Source of the DNA: Candidatus Planktophila sp.
GTDB lineage: Bacteria > Actinomycetota > Actinomycetes > Nanopelagicales > Nanopelagicaceae
Assembly: GCA_017858325.1 (NCBI GenBank)
Contig: JAFMBT010000012.1
Span: 1-46,800 of the forward strand
Reading direction: 5' to 3'
DNA: 46,800 nucleotides
The notes beneath the pieces are model-generated. The model was given only the letters and a program-made list of their open reading frames with translations, had not been told where the DNA came from and did no database searches. Below are positions 27,678 to 37,283 of the stretch, piece after piece. Position 1 is the first letter of the stretch; every line of letters starts with the position of its first letter. Position numbers and translations under genes: made by a program.

Positions 27678-29597
27678 ATGGATAAAGCAACGATTCGTCG
27701 CCGCTTATTTCGCAGCACAATTTTTCTAGGTGGATTTGGCTTTATTGCCGGCTCGAGCCTTTTTGCCTTTGCCTGGTTTACCGTATCGATTCCAGATCCA
27801 AACGAATATGTGAACAGTCAAGCAACAATTATTCAATATGCAAATGGCAAAGAGATCGGCCGTATTGGAACGCAGAATCGTCGGATCCTGCCCATTGCAC
27901 AGATCCCAATTGATATGCGTAATGCGGTGTTGGCGGCGGAGGATAGAAACTTCTATTCAAACCAAGCATTTAGCGTCACAGGTATCGCTCGAGCCCTACT
28001 CAATAATGTGAGGTCGGGAGATCTCAACGCTCAAGGTGGATCGACCATTACTCAGCAATATGCAAAGACTGCATTTCTTACATCAAGTAGAACCATCGAG
28101 AGAAAAATTAGAGAACTTGTCATTGCCATGAAGTTAGAGAACGCTCTTTCAAAAGACCAAATCTTTGAAAACTATCTCAACACTATTTACTTTGGCCGCG
28201 GTTCATATGGCGTGCAGACTGCTTCGCAACAGTATTTTAATCGCAACGTTAATCAACTCAATCTTTCACAGACCGCGGTAATTGCAAGTATTTTGCGGGC
28301 CCCGGGTTACTACGATCCATCACTATCTGAAAATAACCTTGTACGTCTTCAGAATAGATTCCAATATGTAATAAATGGCATGTTGGATCAAGGATGGATT
28401 ACACAAGAGCAGGCAGATGAAGCCGCGTTCCCTAGAATCATACCTCGAGTCACATCGGGATCACTGAGCGGACCTAAAGGACATGTAATCTCCCAAGTCC
28501 AAAGAGATCTTGGGCGACTTGGTTTTACTGAAGAGCAATTACTCGAAGGCGGATTAGTTATCCGCACAACTCTTGAGCGGAAGGCCCAACAATCGGCGGT
28601 AAATGCTGTCACCAGACTTTATCCAAGGCAGGCTCCAGAGAATTTACGAATTGGACTCATTGCAATTAGACCTGGCACAGGTGAAATTATTGCCATGTAT
28701 GGTGGACGTGATTATCTAGAGCGCCAACTCAATGATGCAACGCAATCAATCGCACTCGCCGGTTCAACCTTTAAACCATTTGCACTTATCGCAGGGCTAG
28801 AGGCGGGAATACCTCTTACTTCTATGTGGAATGGTGATTCACCACAAATATTTGATGATTTGGGAAAGCCGTACACAGTAAGTAATTATGGAGATAACGG
28901 TTGGGGTCAGATAGATCTACTCACAGCTACACAACGCTCTATCAATACTGTTTTTGTTCCTCTTGGTATGAAGGCGGGCATGGATAAAGTTGTTGATGCC
29001 GCAAGGCGCGCTGGAATTCCCGAAAGCGTCGAGATGATTGCAACACCTTCAGTTGTTCTCGGAGTGGCATCGCCGCGCGTTATTGATGTGACCAACGCCT
29101 ATGCAACCTTTGCAGCGCAAGGTATCTATGCCAAACCTTTCCTTGTCGCTTCAGTAACGGGCCCAAATAAAGGCGTGCTCTATGAAGCAACACCTCAAAG
29201 GCAACAAGTTTTTTCACAAGAAGTGATGGCAGATCTCACCTACGCTCTGAAAAGTGTTGTTAACGGCGGAACAGGATCTGCTGCCTTGGCTCTTGGTCGC
29301 CCAGCTGCAGGAAAGACCGGTACCTCGCAATCAAATGCTTCGGCTTGGTTTAGTGGTTACACACCGCAACTAGCAGCGTCGGTTGCACTCTTTAGAGAAT
29401 CAGCATCAGAGTCCCTCAATGGAATCGGCGGCCTCACATCGGTAACAGGCGGAACATTTCCTGCCCGAATATGGACGCAATTTATGAGGGGTGCGCTGAG
29501 AGGTGAGCCGGTGATGAATTTCCCTGCCCCATCAAATATTGGTGGTCTAGACCCTATTGAGATGACTTCGGGCGGCGTTCAAACCCCAAAGGATTAA
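27678..29597 (+). CDS. ponA: Class A penicillin-binding protein (glycosyltransferase and transpeptidase)
   Basis: A 639-residue bifunctional peptidoglycan synthase. A membrane anchor (about 14-36) is followed by the GT51 domain with EDRNFY (Glu88 catalytic) and GGSTITQQYAK (120-130). The transpeptidase has the active-site Ser363 in AGSTFKPF (SxxK), SIN at 421-423 and KTGTSQ at 546-551. It polymerises glycan strands and cross-links them outside the membrane. It is shorter than mycobacterial PonA1 and has no C-terminal PASTA or proline-rich tail. The order DUF5318-ponA-GT membrane protein-rpsF matches mycobacteria (Rv0049-Rv0053). Confidence 0.97.
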   Translation: MDKATIRRRLFRSTIFLGGFGFIAGSSLFAFAWFTVSIPDPNEYVNSQATIIQYANGKEIGRIGTQNRRILPIAQIPIDMRNAVLAAEDRNFYSNQAFSVTGIARALLNNVRSGDLNAQGGSTITQQYAKTAFLTSSRTIERKIRELVIAMKLENALSKDQIFENYLNTIYFGRGSYGVQTASQQYFNRNVNQLNLSQTAVIASILRAPGYYDPSLSENNLVRLQNRFQYVINGMLDQGWITQEQADEAAFPRIIPRVTSGSLSGPKGHVISQVQRDLGRLGFTEEQLLEGGLVIRTTLERKAQQSAVNAVTRLYPRQAPENLRIGLIAIRPGTGEIIAMYGGRDYLERQLNDATQSIALAGSTFKPFALIAGLEAGIPLTSMWNGDSPQIFDDLGKPYTVSNYGDNGWGQIDLLTATQRSINTVFVPLGMKAGMDKVVDAARRAGIPESVEMIATPSVVLGVASPRVIDVTNAYATFAAQGIYAKPFLVASVTGPNKGVLYEATPQRQQVFSQEVMADLTYALKSVVNGGTGSAALALGRPAAGKTGTSQSNASAWFSGYTPQLAASVALFRESASESLNGIGGLTSVTGGTFPARIWTQFMRGALRGEPVMNFPAPSNIGGLDPIEMTSGGVQTPKD

Positions 29598-29611
29598 TTG
29601 AGGGACTGTAA

Positions 29612-30820
29612 GTGAAACTGCGCATAAGTAAACCCTTTGCAACAGTTATTTTTTTAGCGCTAATCGCAACACTTGTAGGAGCTTTTAAATTTAACTCCTG
29701 TGCAGGAAATGGCTGGGCTACGCCAGCCCAATATATACATGCCTGTTACTCAGATATTCCCGCTCTCTATAGTGAGCGAGATTTAGATAGAGATCAATGG
29801 TCTTACTCATCTACAACAAATGCAGTTGAGTACCCAGTACTTACTGGCACAGTAATGTGGATATTTGCCAAGGCAATCCCAACCGGTGACGATGAGATTC
29901 TGAACTACTACAGGATAAATGCGATCTTTCTAGCAGCGCTCTTTATTTTTCTCGCAATTATCGTCTACCGAATTCGTCCAGAGTTTGCCTACCTTGCGGC
30001 GATTGCGCCAGCTGCCGTTGCATCACTCTATATAAATTGGGATCTCTGGGCGATTGCATCGATGATGCTATCAATTTATTGGTTTGATAGGAAAAAGTAT
30101 CAACACTCTGCAGTTGCAATCGGAATTTCGATATCAACAAAATTTATGCCCGTATTTCTCCTTCTCCCTATCGTCCTAATTTTATGGCGACGTAATGAAA
30201 TAAAAGAGTTGCTTCGGTATTTATTAATTTCTTTGGCTACCTTTGCAGTCATTAACCTTCCAGTTTTCTTAACAACTCCTGATGGTTGGCTCCGCTTTTA
30301 TCAGCTTAACTTTGATCGTGGCCAAGATTGGGGATCTCTCTGGTATGGCCTAACATCACTAGGAGTAAATCTAGGTAATACAAACTTTTTCGCGATACTC
30401 ATACTTTTTCTTGTGGTACTTCTTTTCTCCCTTCTTATCTTCTCAACGAGAGAAACAGTGACGCTGGCAGATGTCAGCTTTATTCTCTTGGCGCTAGTAA
30501 TGATTGCCAGCAAGGTTTATTCACCGCAATACGTTCTCTGGTTAGCACCCCTTGCCGTGATAGCAATGAGCACCCGACGCGATGTCCATGCCTTCTGGAT
30601 CTGGCAGATCGCAGAAGTGATCTATCACGTTGCAATCTGGCAGCACTTAGCAACTGTAACGGGAGCAAAGTTTGGGCTGCCGCTGGCTGGCTACGCTCTG
30701 ATAACCCTGGTGCGAATTGCGGCCTGCCTCTACCTCGTTGGGGTATTGGTAAAAAAGCAGGCAAAGGGCGGCCAATTCCCGCATGAATTTCTCTTTAAAT
30801 CGACCGAGAGTTACCCTTAG
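29612..30820 (+). CDS. GT-C type membrane glycosyltransferase-like protein (Rv0051-like)
   Basis: A 402-residue polytopic membrane protein with about ten hydrophobic segments. The first extracytoplasmic loop (about 28-75) is acidic, with DLDRDQW and the motif EYPVLTG, like lipid-linked-sugar mannosyltransferases of the GT87/DUF2029 type. It lies between ponA and rpsF, the position of Rv0051. It could transfer a sugar from polyprenyl phosphate to an envelope glycan. This is inferred from topology, motif and place. The start is GTG at 29612, 14 bases after ponA. Substrate unknown. Confidence 0.78.
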   Translation: MKLRISKPFATVIFLALIATLVGAFKFNSCAGNGWATPAQYIHACYSDIPALYSERDLDRDQWSYSSTTNAVEYPVLTGTVMWIFAKAIPTGDDEILNYYRINAIFLAALFIFLAIIVYRIRPEFAYLAAIAPAAVASLYINWDLWAIASMMLSIYWFDRKKYQHSAVAIGISISTKFMPVFLLLPIVLILWRRNEIKELLRYLLISLATFAVINLPVFLTTPDGWLRFYQLNFDRGQDWGSLWYGLTSLGVNLGNTNFFAILILFLVVLLFSLLIFSTRETVTLADVSFILLALVMIASKVYSPQYVLWLAPLAVIAMSTRRDVHAFWIWQIAEVIYHVAIWQHLATVTGAKFGLPLAGYALITLVRIAACLYLVGVLVKKQAKGGQFPHEFLFKSTESYP

Positions 30821-30822
30821 CC

Positions 30823-30891
30823 CTCCACTTCTGTGGAGAGCAATAACCCTCCTGTCACGGAAATACCGTGGCCGTCTTAGTCCAGAGGAGG
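30823..30891 (+). promoter_or_regulatory. rpsF leader hairpins, candidate S6:S18 autoregulatory element
   Basis: In the mRNA leader CCTCCT (30848-30853) can pair with AGGAGG (30886-30891), the rpsF ribosome site. Inside is a hairpin CACGG/CCGTG (30856-30870) followed by CCG (30872-30874). A hairpin enclosed by a stem, with an unpaired CCG, is the general form of the S6:S18-binding motif known in many rpsF leaders. An upstream hairpin CTCCAC/GTGGAG (30823-30838) directly follows the preceding stop codon. Inferred from pairing only. Confidence 0.45.
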
Positions 30892-30903
30892 TTGGGTTAC
30901 CGC

Positions 30904-31188
30904 ATGCGTCACTATGAATTAATGGTCATTCTCGATCCAGAACTCGAAGAACGTACAGTTACACCATCACTTGAGACATATCTCAAGATCATCAAGGAAA
31001 GCGGAGGCCGCGTCGACAAGCTCGACGTATGGGGCCGTCGTCGTATGACATTTGAGATCAATAAAAAAGGCGAAGGCATCTATGCAGTTGTAGATATGCA
31101 CTGTGAGCCTGCAGCGATCAAGGAATTGGACCGTCAACTTAACTTGAACGAATCCGTTCTTCGCACCAAGGTTATCCGTCCCGAATAA
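30904..31188 (+). CDS. rpsF: 30S ribosomal protein bS6
   Basis: A 94-residue bS6 beginning [19 protein letters not shown], the highly conserved family start. It binds uS15/bS18 region rRNA in the platform of the 30S subunit, with bS18 encoded two genes later. The start ATG at 30904 is chosen from family homology; the frame is open from 30868. The ribosome site AGAGGAGG ends 12 bases upstream, which is rather far and lies in a leader stem. The operon order rpsF-ssb-rpsR-rplI is standard. Confidence 0.98.
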   Translation: MRHYELMVILDPELEERTVTPSLETYLKIIKESGGRVDKLDVWGRRRMTFEINKKGEGIYAVVDMHCEPAAIKELDRQLNLNESVLRTKVIRPE

Positions 31189-31308
31189 TTTCCACATTCC
31201 TTCGATGGCATCTAGAAAATGTCACCGCTGGGATGTAATTTAAAAGTATGGACTCCACCAGTAGAGACCACCCAGAGTAGGCATAGAGCTTAGAGAGAAG
31301 AGGAAAAG

Positions 31309-31815
31309 ATGGCAGCAGGAGATACAACAATCACAATGATCGGAAACCTCGTTGACGATCCAGAGCTACGTTTCACCCCATCGGGTGTGGCGGTAGCAAA
31401 ATTCCGCGTTGCTTCAACACCTCGTTATCTCGATAAGACGACTAATGAATGGAAAGATGGCGAGAGCCTCTTCCTTCAATGTCAGATCTGGCGTCAAGCT
31501 GCAGAGAATGTTGCAGAGTCATTGACTAAGGGAATGCGCGTCATTCTCTCTGGTCGACTTAAGCAACGTTCATACGAAACAAAAGAGGGCGAAAAGCGCA
31601 CAGTCTTTGAGGTAGAAGTAGATGAAGTAGGTCCATCACTCCGTAATGCAACCGCGAAGGTCACACGTACCCAGCGCGCAGCCGGAGCCGGTGGATTTGG
31701 CGCAGCACCTGCTGCCGCCGCTGATTCATTTAACGACGATCCTTGGGCTGCAGCATCACCTTCATCAGCCGGCGGCGGTTGGGCAACCACCACCTCCGAC
31801 GAACCTCCATTTTAA
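31309..31815 (+). CDS. ssb: Single-stranded DNA-binding protein
   Basis: A 168-residue SSB. The N-terminal OB fold (about 1-110) contains [18 protein letters not shown] and the [12 protein letters not shown] segment. A Gly/Ala/Ser-rich linker leads to the acidic tip DEPPF, which recruits replication and repair partners. It coats single-stranded DNA during replication. It is encoded between rpsF and rpsR, the conserved arrangement, with a 120-bp gap after rpsF that may hold a separate promoter. The AGAGG ribosome site lies near 31297. Confidence 0.98.
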   Translation: MAAGDTTITMIGNLVDDPELRFTPSGVAVAKFRVASTPRYLDKTTNEWKDGESLFLQCQIWRQAAENVAESLTKGMRVILSGRLKQRSYETKEGEKRTVFEVEVDEVGPSLRNATAKVTRTQRAAGAGGFGAAPAAAADSFNDDPWAAASPSSAGGGWATTTSDEPPF

Positions 31816-31888
31816 TTTAAATCCAACCAACCATTCCTCATGGTGATCGAGAATCGATCGCGGTGAGGGCCCGAAAAGGAGCACCACA

Positions 31889-32176
31889 ATGGGAGCACGT
31901 AATAACCGGAACCTCAAGGAACCGAAGAACAAGGGCGCAAAAGCCGCTGCCCTCAATAAGAAGTTCAAGAAGAAGCCTTGCAGCTTCTGTCGTGACAAGG
32001 TCAGCTATATCGATTACAAAGATATTGCAACCCTTCGCAAGTACATCTCAGATCGCGGCAAGATCCGCGCTCGCCGTGTCACTGGCGCATGCACACAACA
32101 CCAACGCTCGATTGCAACAGCTGTAAAGAACAGCCGTGAAGTTGCACTCTTGCCTTACACATCGACAGCGCGCTAA
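31889..32176 (+). CDS. rpsR: 30S ribosomal protein bS18
   Basis: A 95-residue bS18. It has a long basic N-terminal extension, then CSFC and later TGACTQHQR, which together provide a possible zinc site of the cysteine-containing (C+) form. Core: [19 protein letters not shown]. It pairs with bS6 on the 30S subunit. The start is ATG at 31889 with AAAAGGAG upstream. It is followed by rplI after 14 bases. Confidence 0.97.
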   Translation: MGARNNRNLKEPKNKGAKAAALNKKFKKKPCSFCRDKVSYIDYKDIATLRKYISDRGKIRARRVTGACTQHQRSIATAVKNSREVALLPYTSTAR

Positions 32177-32190
32177 GGGGGTAGCCAATA

Positions 32191-32640
32191 ATGAAACTTA
32201 TTCTTACTCGCGAAGTAACAAAGCTCGGTAACGCCGGTGATGTTGTCACTGTTAAAGATGGTTATGCCCGTAACTTCCTTCTTCCACGTGGCGTAGCAAT
32301 CGCATGGTCACTTGGTGGCGAGAAGCAGATCGAAGGAATTCGTCGCGCACGTGCTGCACGCGAAGTCCGCGATATCGATCACGCTAAGGAGATCAAGGCA
32401 GCCCTTGAAAAGGCAACTATCTCTATCCCAGTAAAGGTCGGAGCAAATGGCCGCCTCTTTGGATCAGTAACTGATAAAGATATTGCAGCAGCAATTAAGG
32501 TTGCAGCTGGTACAGATATTGATCGTCACAACATTAAGACCGCTGGACATATTAAGAAGACCGGCACACATGCGGTAAAGGTCTCACTTGCTCATGCAGT
32601 TGTTGCCACCGTCAACGTATCGGTAGTTGCTGCGAAGTAA
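32191..32640 (+). CDS. rplI: 50S ribosomal protein bL9
   Basis: A 149-residue bL9 beginning MKLILTREVTKLGNAGDVV with the conserved GYARNFLLPRG that binds 23S rRNA. A long central helix separates it from the C-terminal domain. It starts with ATG at 32191 after GGGGG. It ends the rpsF-ssb-rpsR-rplI unit, and a terminator-like hairpin follows. Confidence 0.98.
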   Translation: MKLILTREVTKLGNAGDVVTVKDGYARNFLLPRGVAIAWSLGGEKQIEGIRRARAAREVRDIDHAKEIKAALEKATISIPVKVGANGRLFGSVTDKDIAAAIKVAAGTDIDRHNIKTAGHIKKTGTHAVKVSLAHAVVATVNVSVVAAK

Positions 32641-32663
32641 CTACTAGGTAAAAAAAGTGAGAG

Positions 32664-32685
32664 GCCCCTTGCAAAGGCGAGGGGC
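32664..32685 (+). terminator. Hairpin terminator after rplI
   Basis: GCCCCT (32664-32669) pairs with AGGGGC (32680-32685) across a 10-base loop, and the flanking GAG and CTC can extend the stem. A run of A lies just upstream (32650-32656), but no strong T-tract follows. It probably ends the ribosomal protein operon. Confidence 0.5.
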
Positions 32686-32741
32686 CCTTCTCATTATGTA
32701 AGATTAAAAAAACTTTCTTTCATTTAACCCTGTGGAGGAGC

Positions 32742-32765
32742 AGCCCTGCTCTGAACAGGGCTTTT
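32742..32765 (+). terminator. Intrinsic terminator upstream of dnaB
   Basis: AGCCCTG (32742-32748) and CAGGGCT (32756-32762) form a perfect 7-bp stem with a 7-base loop, followed by TTTT. This is a good Rho-independent terminator. It would separate the ribosomal operon from the dnaB regulatory region. Confidence 0.7.
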
Positions 32766-32792
32766 AACGTCTTGTTCATCAGAATCGCTCAC

Positions 32793-32867
32793 TTACCCAC
32801 ACCTTATACACAGCCATCCACAGGTAAAGGTCGGGTTATCCACCCTCTTATACACACCTTCTCCACA
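32793..32867 (+). promoter_or_regulatory. Phased cluster of DnaA-box-like sites upstream of dnaB
   Basis: Six same-direction sites resemble TTATCCACA: TTACCCACA (32793), TTATACACA (32804), CCATCCACA (32814, two mismatches), TTATCCACC (32836), TTATACACA (32848) and TTCTCCACA (32859). Steps are 11, 10, 22, 12 and 11 bp, about one helical turn. TTATACACA fits the broader E. coli consensus TTATNCACA. The cluster ends about 100 bp before dnaB. It may be a DnaA-controlled regulator, a titration site or an origin-like element; no function is shown. Confidence 0.6.
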
Positions 32868-32968
32868 CGAGCGTCACCGTTTTCTCGCACTATCTCATCC
32901 CTTGCACCTAAGTTTCGCATCTAGGCCTCTCATAAGAGATGTCAGTACCTGATGGGAGGGTGTGCATT

Positions 32969-34423
32969 GTGAGCATCGCAGAACTCCCTAATAACTCAAG
33001 CCGCTCCTTCTCAACAGTAGGCGCTGACTTTGAGCGCACACCACCGCAAGATCTCATCGCAGAACAATCTGTACTTGGTGCGATGATGTTATCGAAAGAT
33101 GCAATTGCAGATGTTATTGAGGTAATCCGCGAAAGAGATTTCTATCGACCTGCACATGAACTTATCTTCGATGCAATCCTAGATCTCTATGGACGCGGTG
33201 AACCCGCTGATGCAATTACCGTCTCTGCAGAGTTAACAAAGCGTGGAGATATTGCACGCGCCGGCGGCGCACCATATCTACATACCTTGATTTCATCCGT
33301 ACCAACGGCTGCAAACGGTGGCTACTACGCAAAAATTATTTTAGAACATGCAATTATGCGCCGTCTTATTGAAGCGGGCACAAAGATTGTTCAACTCGGA
33401 TATAACGCCGAGGGTGAGGTAGATGATGCAGTTGATCAAGCACAAGCTGAGGTCTATGCCGTCACAGAGCGACGTTCATCAGAGGATTACGTACAACTTT
33501 CAACAATTTTGCCACAAGCTCTCGATGAGATTGAAGCAATCGCAAAGGGTGGCGGTGTTGAAGGTGTAAAGACTGGCTTCCGTGATCTTGATCTACTGAC
33601 ACATGGTTTACATCCCGGAAATATGATCGTACTAGCGGCGCGTCCTGCAGTAGGAAAGTCAACGCTCGGCCTTGATATCGCGCGCCATGCATCCATTCAT
33701 GAGAATAAAACATCTGTGATCTTCTCTCTTGAAATGTCGAAATCTGAAATCACGATGCGTATGTTGTCGGCAGAGGCGCGCGTTGGCCTTAATAGCATTC
33801 GCTCAGGACAACTCAGCGATGATGATTGGGCAAAGTTAGCTCGCCGTATGGGCGAAATCTCCGATGCCCCACTCTTTATCGATGATTCTCCTAACCTTTC
33901 AATGATGGAGATCCGTGCCAAAGCGCGCCGTCTCAAGCAACGCCACAACCTGCAGCTTGTTGTTATCGATTACCTGCAGTTGATGACATCGGGTAAACGT
34001 GTCGAAAATCGCCAACAAGAGGTCTCTGAATTCTCCCGGCAGCTTAAATTAATGGCGAAAGAACTCGATGTTCCAGTAATTGCAATCTCACAGCTCAATC
34101 GTGGCCCTGAACAGCGTACAAATAAAGTTCCAATGCTCTCTGACTTACGTGAATCTGGATCGATTGAACAAGATGCTGACGTTGTTATCTTGCTGCACCG
34201 CGAGGATATGTATGACTCACAGAACCGCCAAGGCGAGGCAGATCTCATCGTTGCAAAGCATCGTAACGGCCCTACGCGAACCATTACTGTGACGGCTCAA
34301 CTTCACTTTGCCCGCTTTACAGATATGGCAGCTAACCCAGGTTCAGGTCGCGACTTCACCTCATCACAACCATCAGATTTTGAACAACCTTCATCACCTG
34401 GTGATGGTGGGTGGAACGAATAA
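32969..34423 (+). CDS. dnaB: Replicative DNA helicase DnaB
   Basis: A 484-residue hexameric helicase. The N-terminal domain (about 25-125) has PPQDLIAEQSVLGAMML and GGAPYLHTLIS. The RecA-like domain has Walker A ARPAVGKST and Walker B VVIDYLQLM, with SGSIEQDADVVILLHR following. No intein interrupts the gene, unlike some mycobacterial dnaB genes. I chose GTG at 32969 (MSIAELPN) because GGGAGGG lies 8 bases upstream; an ATG at 32939 gives 10 more residues but has no ribosome site. The convergent EamA transporter gene starts only four bases after the stop. Confidence 0.97.
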   Translation: MSIAELPNNSSRSFSTVGADFERTPPQDLIAEQSVLGAMMLSKDAIADVIEVIRERDFYRPAHELIFDAILDLYGRGEPADAITVSAELTKRGDIARAGGAPYLHTLISSVPTAANGGYYAKIILEHAIMRRLIEAGTKIVQLGYNAEGEVDDAVDQAQAEVYAVTERRSSEDYVQLSTILPQALDEIEAIAKGGGVEGVKTGFRDLDLLTHGLHPGNMIVLAARPAVGKSTLGLDIARHASIHENKTSVIFSLEMSKSEITMRMLSAEARVGLNSIRSGQLSDDDWAKLARRMGEISDAPLFIDDSPNLSMMEIRAKARRLKQRHNLQLVVIDYLQLMTSGKRVENRQQEVSEFSRQLKLMAKELDVPVIAISQLNRGPEQRTNKVPMLSDLRESGSIEQDADVVILLHREDMYDSQNRQGEADLIVAKHRNGPTRTITVTAQLHFARFTDMAANPGSGRDFTSSQPSDFEQPSSPGDGGWNE

Positions 34424-34427
34424 TTCT

Positions 34428-35357
34428 TTAAGTAGCCTTGGTCGCTGTGATCTTTGCGCTATCTGCAATATAAATTCCAACAAGCACAATTGCAGCGCCA
34501 CTTAATTGGATAGGCGCCCAACTTTGTGCAAGCCAGATCCATGCAAAGGCTCCGGCAAGAACTGGCTCTAACATCCCCACCACACTCGCAGTCGATGGAG
34601 CCATTCTTCGCAGCCCACCGATAACAAAAAGGTAGGGAACGATTGTTCCCATCACGATAATCCAAACGATTAATACCCACCCCGGAAGAAATGTTCCGTC
34701 AAAAACCCCTTGCAAGTTCATACTCTTTGAAAATATCTCAAAGGGAAATTGCCAGATAGGCATAACAAGGGTCCATGCCATAGTGGCTATACCTAAACCC
34801 CAAGCGGTCATCGATTGTGCCGATTGCGTCTGCCCAACTTGAGAGCCAACGAGAAAGTAAACGGCGAGTGCGAAGGCCGAGATAAGAGCTCCAATAATTC
34901 CGATCAGATCAAAGATAAGGCCATCCCAAACCTTTGCGATAAAGAATAAGCCAAGGAATGAGAGTGCAATGCCACCCCACATCGCATTCGGTACATCTCT
35001 CTTGCGCACAAATTTAATCCAGAGAACAATCCAGATAGGTGCGGTGAATTCAATAATAAGGACAAGGCTTAACGGGACACCTCGTTGAATACCGAGAAAA
35101 TACCCTGCCTGTACCACAGCAAAACCAATCATGCCAAAGAGAATCAAGGTGGGGATCTCTTGCCGAGTCGCGCGTAGGGAATTTCTATTACGCGCCACAA
35201 TAAAGAGAAATAGAATTGTGAATGCGCCAATGCAACGAATTTGGACCAGACGAAACGGTGACATGTGATCTAAAACCAAAGTCGAAATCACTCCGTTAAA
35301 AGAGAAGAAGAGAGCACCTAATATCAGGTAGATCTCACCACGGAAGCGATCCAGCAT
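34428..35357 (-). CDS. EamA/DMT-family transporter
   Basis: A 309-residue membrane protein with about ten helices arranged as two EamA repeats. Typical parts are FNGVISTLVLDHMSPFRLVQIRC in the first and MLEPVLAGAFAWIWLAQSW in the second repeat. Members export amino acids or metabolites, and the substrate is not predictable. It starts at ATG 35357, 17 bases after the fadE5-like gene, so it is probably co-transcribed with it. It is convergent with dnaB. Confidence 0.88.
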   Translation of the reverse strand: MLDRFRGEIYLILGALFFSFNGVISTLVLDHMSPFRLVQIRCIGAFTILFLFIVARNRNSLRATRQEIPTLILFGMIGFAVVQAGYFLGIQRGVPLSLVLIIEFTAPIWIVLWIKFVRKRDVPNAMWGGIALSFLGLFFIAKVWDGLIFDLIGIIGALISAFALAVYFLVGSQVGQTQSAQSMTAWGLGIATMAWTLVMPIWQFPFEIFSKSMNLQGVFDGTFLPGWVLIVWIIVMGTIVPYLFVIGGLRRMAPSTASVVGMLEPVLAGAFAWIWLAQSWAPIQLSGAAIVLVGIYIADSAKITATKAT

Positions 35358-35374
35358 CCGGAAAGGGTATCTGA

Positions 35375-37201
35375 TTAGAAAGCGTTCTCTGAAATCTCCA
35401 TAACCGCACTATCTGTGGCTTCAACGATCTTTCGATCTGCTGTGATGTGTGGAAGATAATTCGCGACAAAGAAGTGAGCCGATGCAATCTTTCCTTCGTA
35501 GAATGCAGCATCTTTTCCAGCACCTTCTGCGATCTTTGCAGATGCGATATCAGCTTGACGCAAAAGGAGCCAGGCGGTGATGATGTCACCGACTGCCATA
35601 AGTACTCGGGAAGTATTGAGACCTACCTTGTAAATCTCATCAGCCTTTTCTTGTGATGCCATCGCATGGCCAACAAGAACTCCAACCATTCCTTGCAGAT
35701 CACCGAGCGCTTTAAGGAGAGCCTGCTTCTGCGTATCGTGTACGCCGCCAGTTGCCGCAAATGCGCCAATCTCTTTTCCGAGAAGCCCAAGTGCCTTTCC
35801 ACCATCTTTAACAATTTTGCGGAAGAAGAAATCTAACCCTTGGATTGCCGTTGTTCCTTCGTACAAGGTATCGATCTTGGCATCGCGTACATACTGCTCA
35901 ATAGGCCAGTCACGAGTAAATCCGGCACCACCAAATGTTTGTAGCGATTCAGTGCCAAGTAGCGTCCATGATTTTTCGGAACCAAAACCCTTAACTACGG
36001 GAAGCAAGAGGTCGTTAAGAGCCTCCATCTTGGCTAGCAGATCTTCATCTCCCGCTTGCCGTGCCAATTCGATCTCATCCTGAATAGTTGCTGTGTAGAG
36101 AACAAGAGCGCGCATACCTTCAGAGTAAGACTTCTGCACCATCAGCGAACGACGCACATCTGGGTGATGAATAATGCTGACACGAGGTGAAGCTTTATCG
36201 TTCATCACCTTCATATCTCCACCCTGAATACGTTGCTTGGCATAGAGCAGGGCTTGCTGGTATCCGGCAGAGAGAGTTGCTATCGCTTTTGTTCCCACCA
36301 TCATGCGAGCAAATTCAATAACCTTAAACATCTGCGCGATACCTTGGTGAACATCGCCCAAGAGGTATCCAACAGCTGGTTCTTTCTCCCCCAAATTAAC
36401 TTCACATGTTGCTGAAACGTTAAGCCCCATTTTATCTTCGAGCGCTGTGACATAGACACCATTGCGCTTTCCAAGTTCACCAGTTTCTAAATCAAAGATG
36501 AACTTAGGAATCAAGAAGAGCGAGAGCCCCTTTGTTCCTGGCCCACCACCTTCCCGGCGTGCCAGTACGAAGTGAATGATATTGTCGTAGAAATCAGCAT
36601 CACCTGAAGTGATGTAACGCTTTGTTCCGGTGATGTGCCATGTTCCATCTGGTTGCTCGACAGCCTTGCTGCGACCGGCACCAACATCAGAGCCTGCGTC
36701 AGGTTCGGTTAGCTGCATCGTTGCACCCCAGTGGCGATCAACCATGTGCTTCGCAATCTTCTTCTGTTCATCAGTGCCAAGCACATATGCAACATGTGCA
36801 AAGGCATAACCAGATGCGTAGATATGAATTGCTGGATTTGAACCAAGAACCATCTCGGCGATTGCCCAACGAAGAGATGGTGGAATTTTTAAGCCGCCAA
36901 GTTCGACTGGCGCATCAACTCGCCACCACTCACCATCGATGTAAGCCTTATACGATTTTTTAAAACTCTCTGGCAGGGTGACATTGCCAGTCTCTTTATT
37001 AAGTTCTGCCCCGATGCGATCACTCTCGACGAAAGAATCTGCGAGATCGTTTTCGCACATGCGCTTTACTTCTTCAAGCATGCCCACAGCAGTCTCTCGG
37101 TCTAGATCTGAATATAGAGAAGTTCCCAGAACTTTCTCTCGACCCAATAGATCAAAGAGGCAGAATTCGATATCGCGGAGGTTGGCTATGTAATGTCCCA
37201 T
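35375..37201 (-). CDS. fadE5: FadE5-like long acyl-CoA dehydrogenase
   Basis: A 608-residue FAD-dependent acyl-CoA dehydrogenase, the long form with a C-terminal extension. It resembles mycobacterial FadE5 from its N-terminus ([18 protein letters not shown]). The FAD-binding region has [13 protein letters not shown] (about 162-174) and the catalytic base is Glu448 in [10 protein letters not shown]. It oxidises acyl-CoA to enoyl-CoA in beta-oxidation, passing electrons to ETF. No other beta-oxidation genes are nearby. It is divergent from dcd across 82 bases. Substrate range not deduced. Confidence 0.93.
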   Translation of the reverse strand: MGHYIANLRDIEFCLFDLLGREKVLGTSLYSDLDRETAVGMLEEVKRMCENDLADSFVESDRIGAELNKETGNVTLPESFKKSYKAYIDGEWWRVDAPVELGGLKIPPSLRWAIAEMVLGSNPAIHIYASGYAFAHVAYVLGTDEQKKIAKHMVDRHWGATMQLTEPDAGSDVGAGRSKAVEQPDGTWHITGTKRYITSGDADFYDNIIHFVLARREGGGPGTKGLSLFLIPKFIFDLETGELGKRNGVYVTALEDKMGLNVSATCEVNLGEKEPAVGYLLGDVHQGIAQMFKVIEFARMMVGTKAIATLSAGYQQALLYAKQRIQGGDMKVMNDKASPRVSIIHHPDVRRSLMVQKSYSEGMRALVLYTATIQDEIELARQAGDEDLLAKMEALNDLLLPVVKGFGSEKSWTLLGTESLQTFGGAGFTRDWPIEQYVRDAKIDTLYEGTTAIQGLDFFFRKIVKDGGKALGLLGKEIGAFAATGGVHDTQKQALLKALGDLQGMVGVLVGHAMASQEKADEIYKVGLNTSRVLMAVGDIITAWLLLRQADIASAKIAEGAGKDAAFYEGKIASAHFFVANYLPHITADRKIVEATDSAVMEISENAF

Positions 37202-37283
37202 GGGGATATGGTGCTACCCACCGGTAACTTATGCAACTTGTGGCTACTGGCAATTTTCGCGCCGTGGGAGATAGGCTCGCGCC

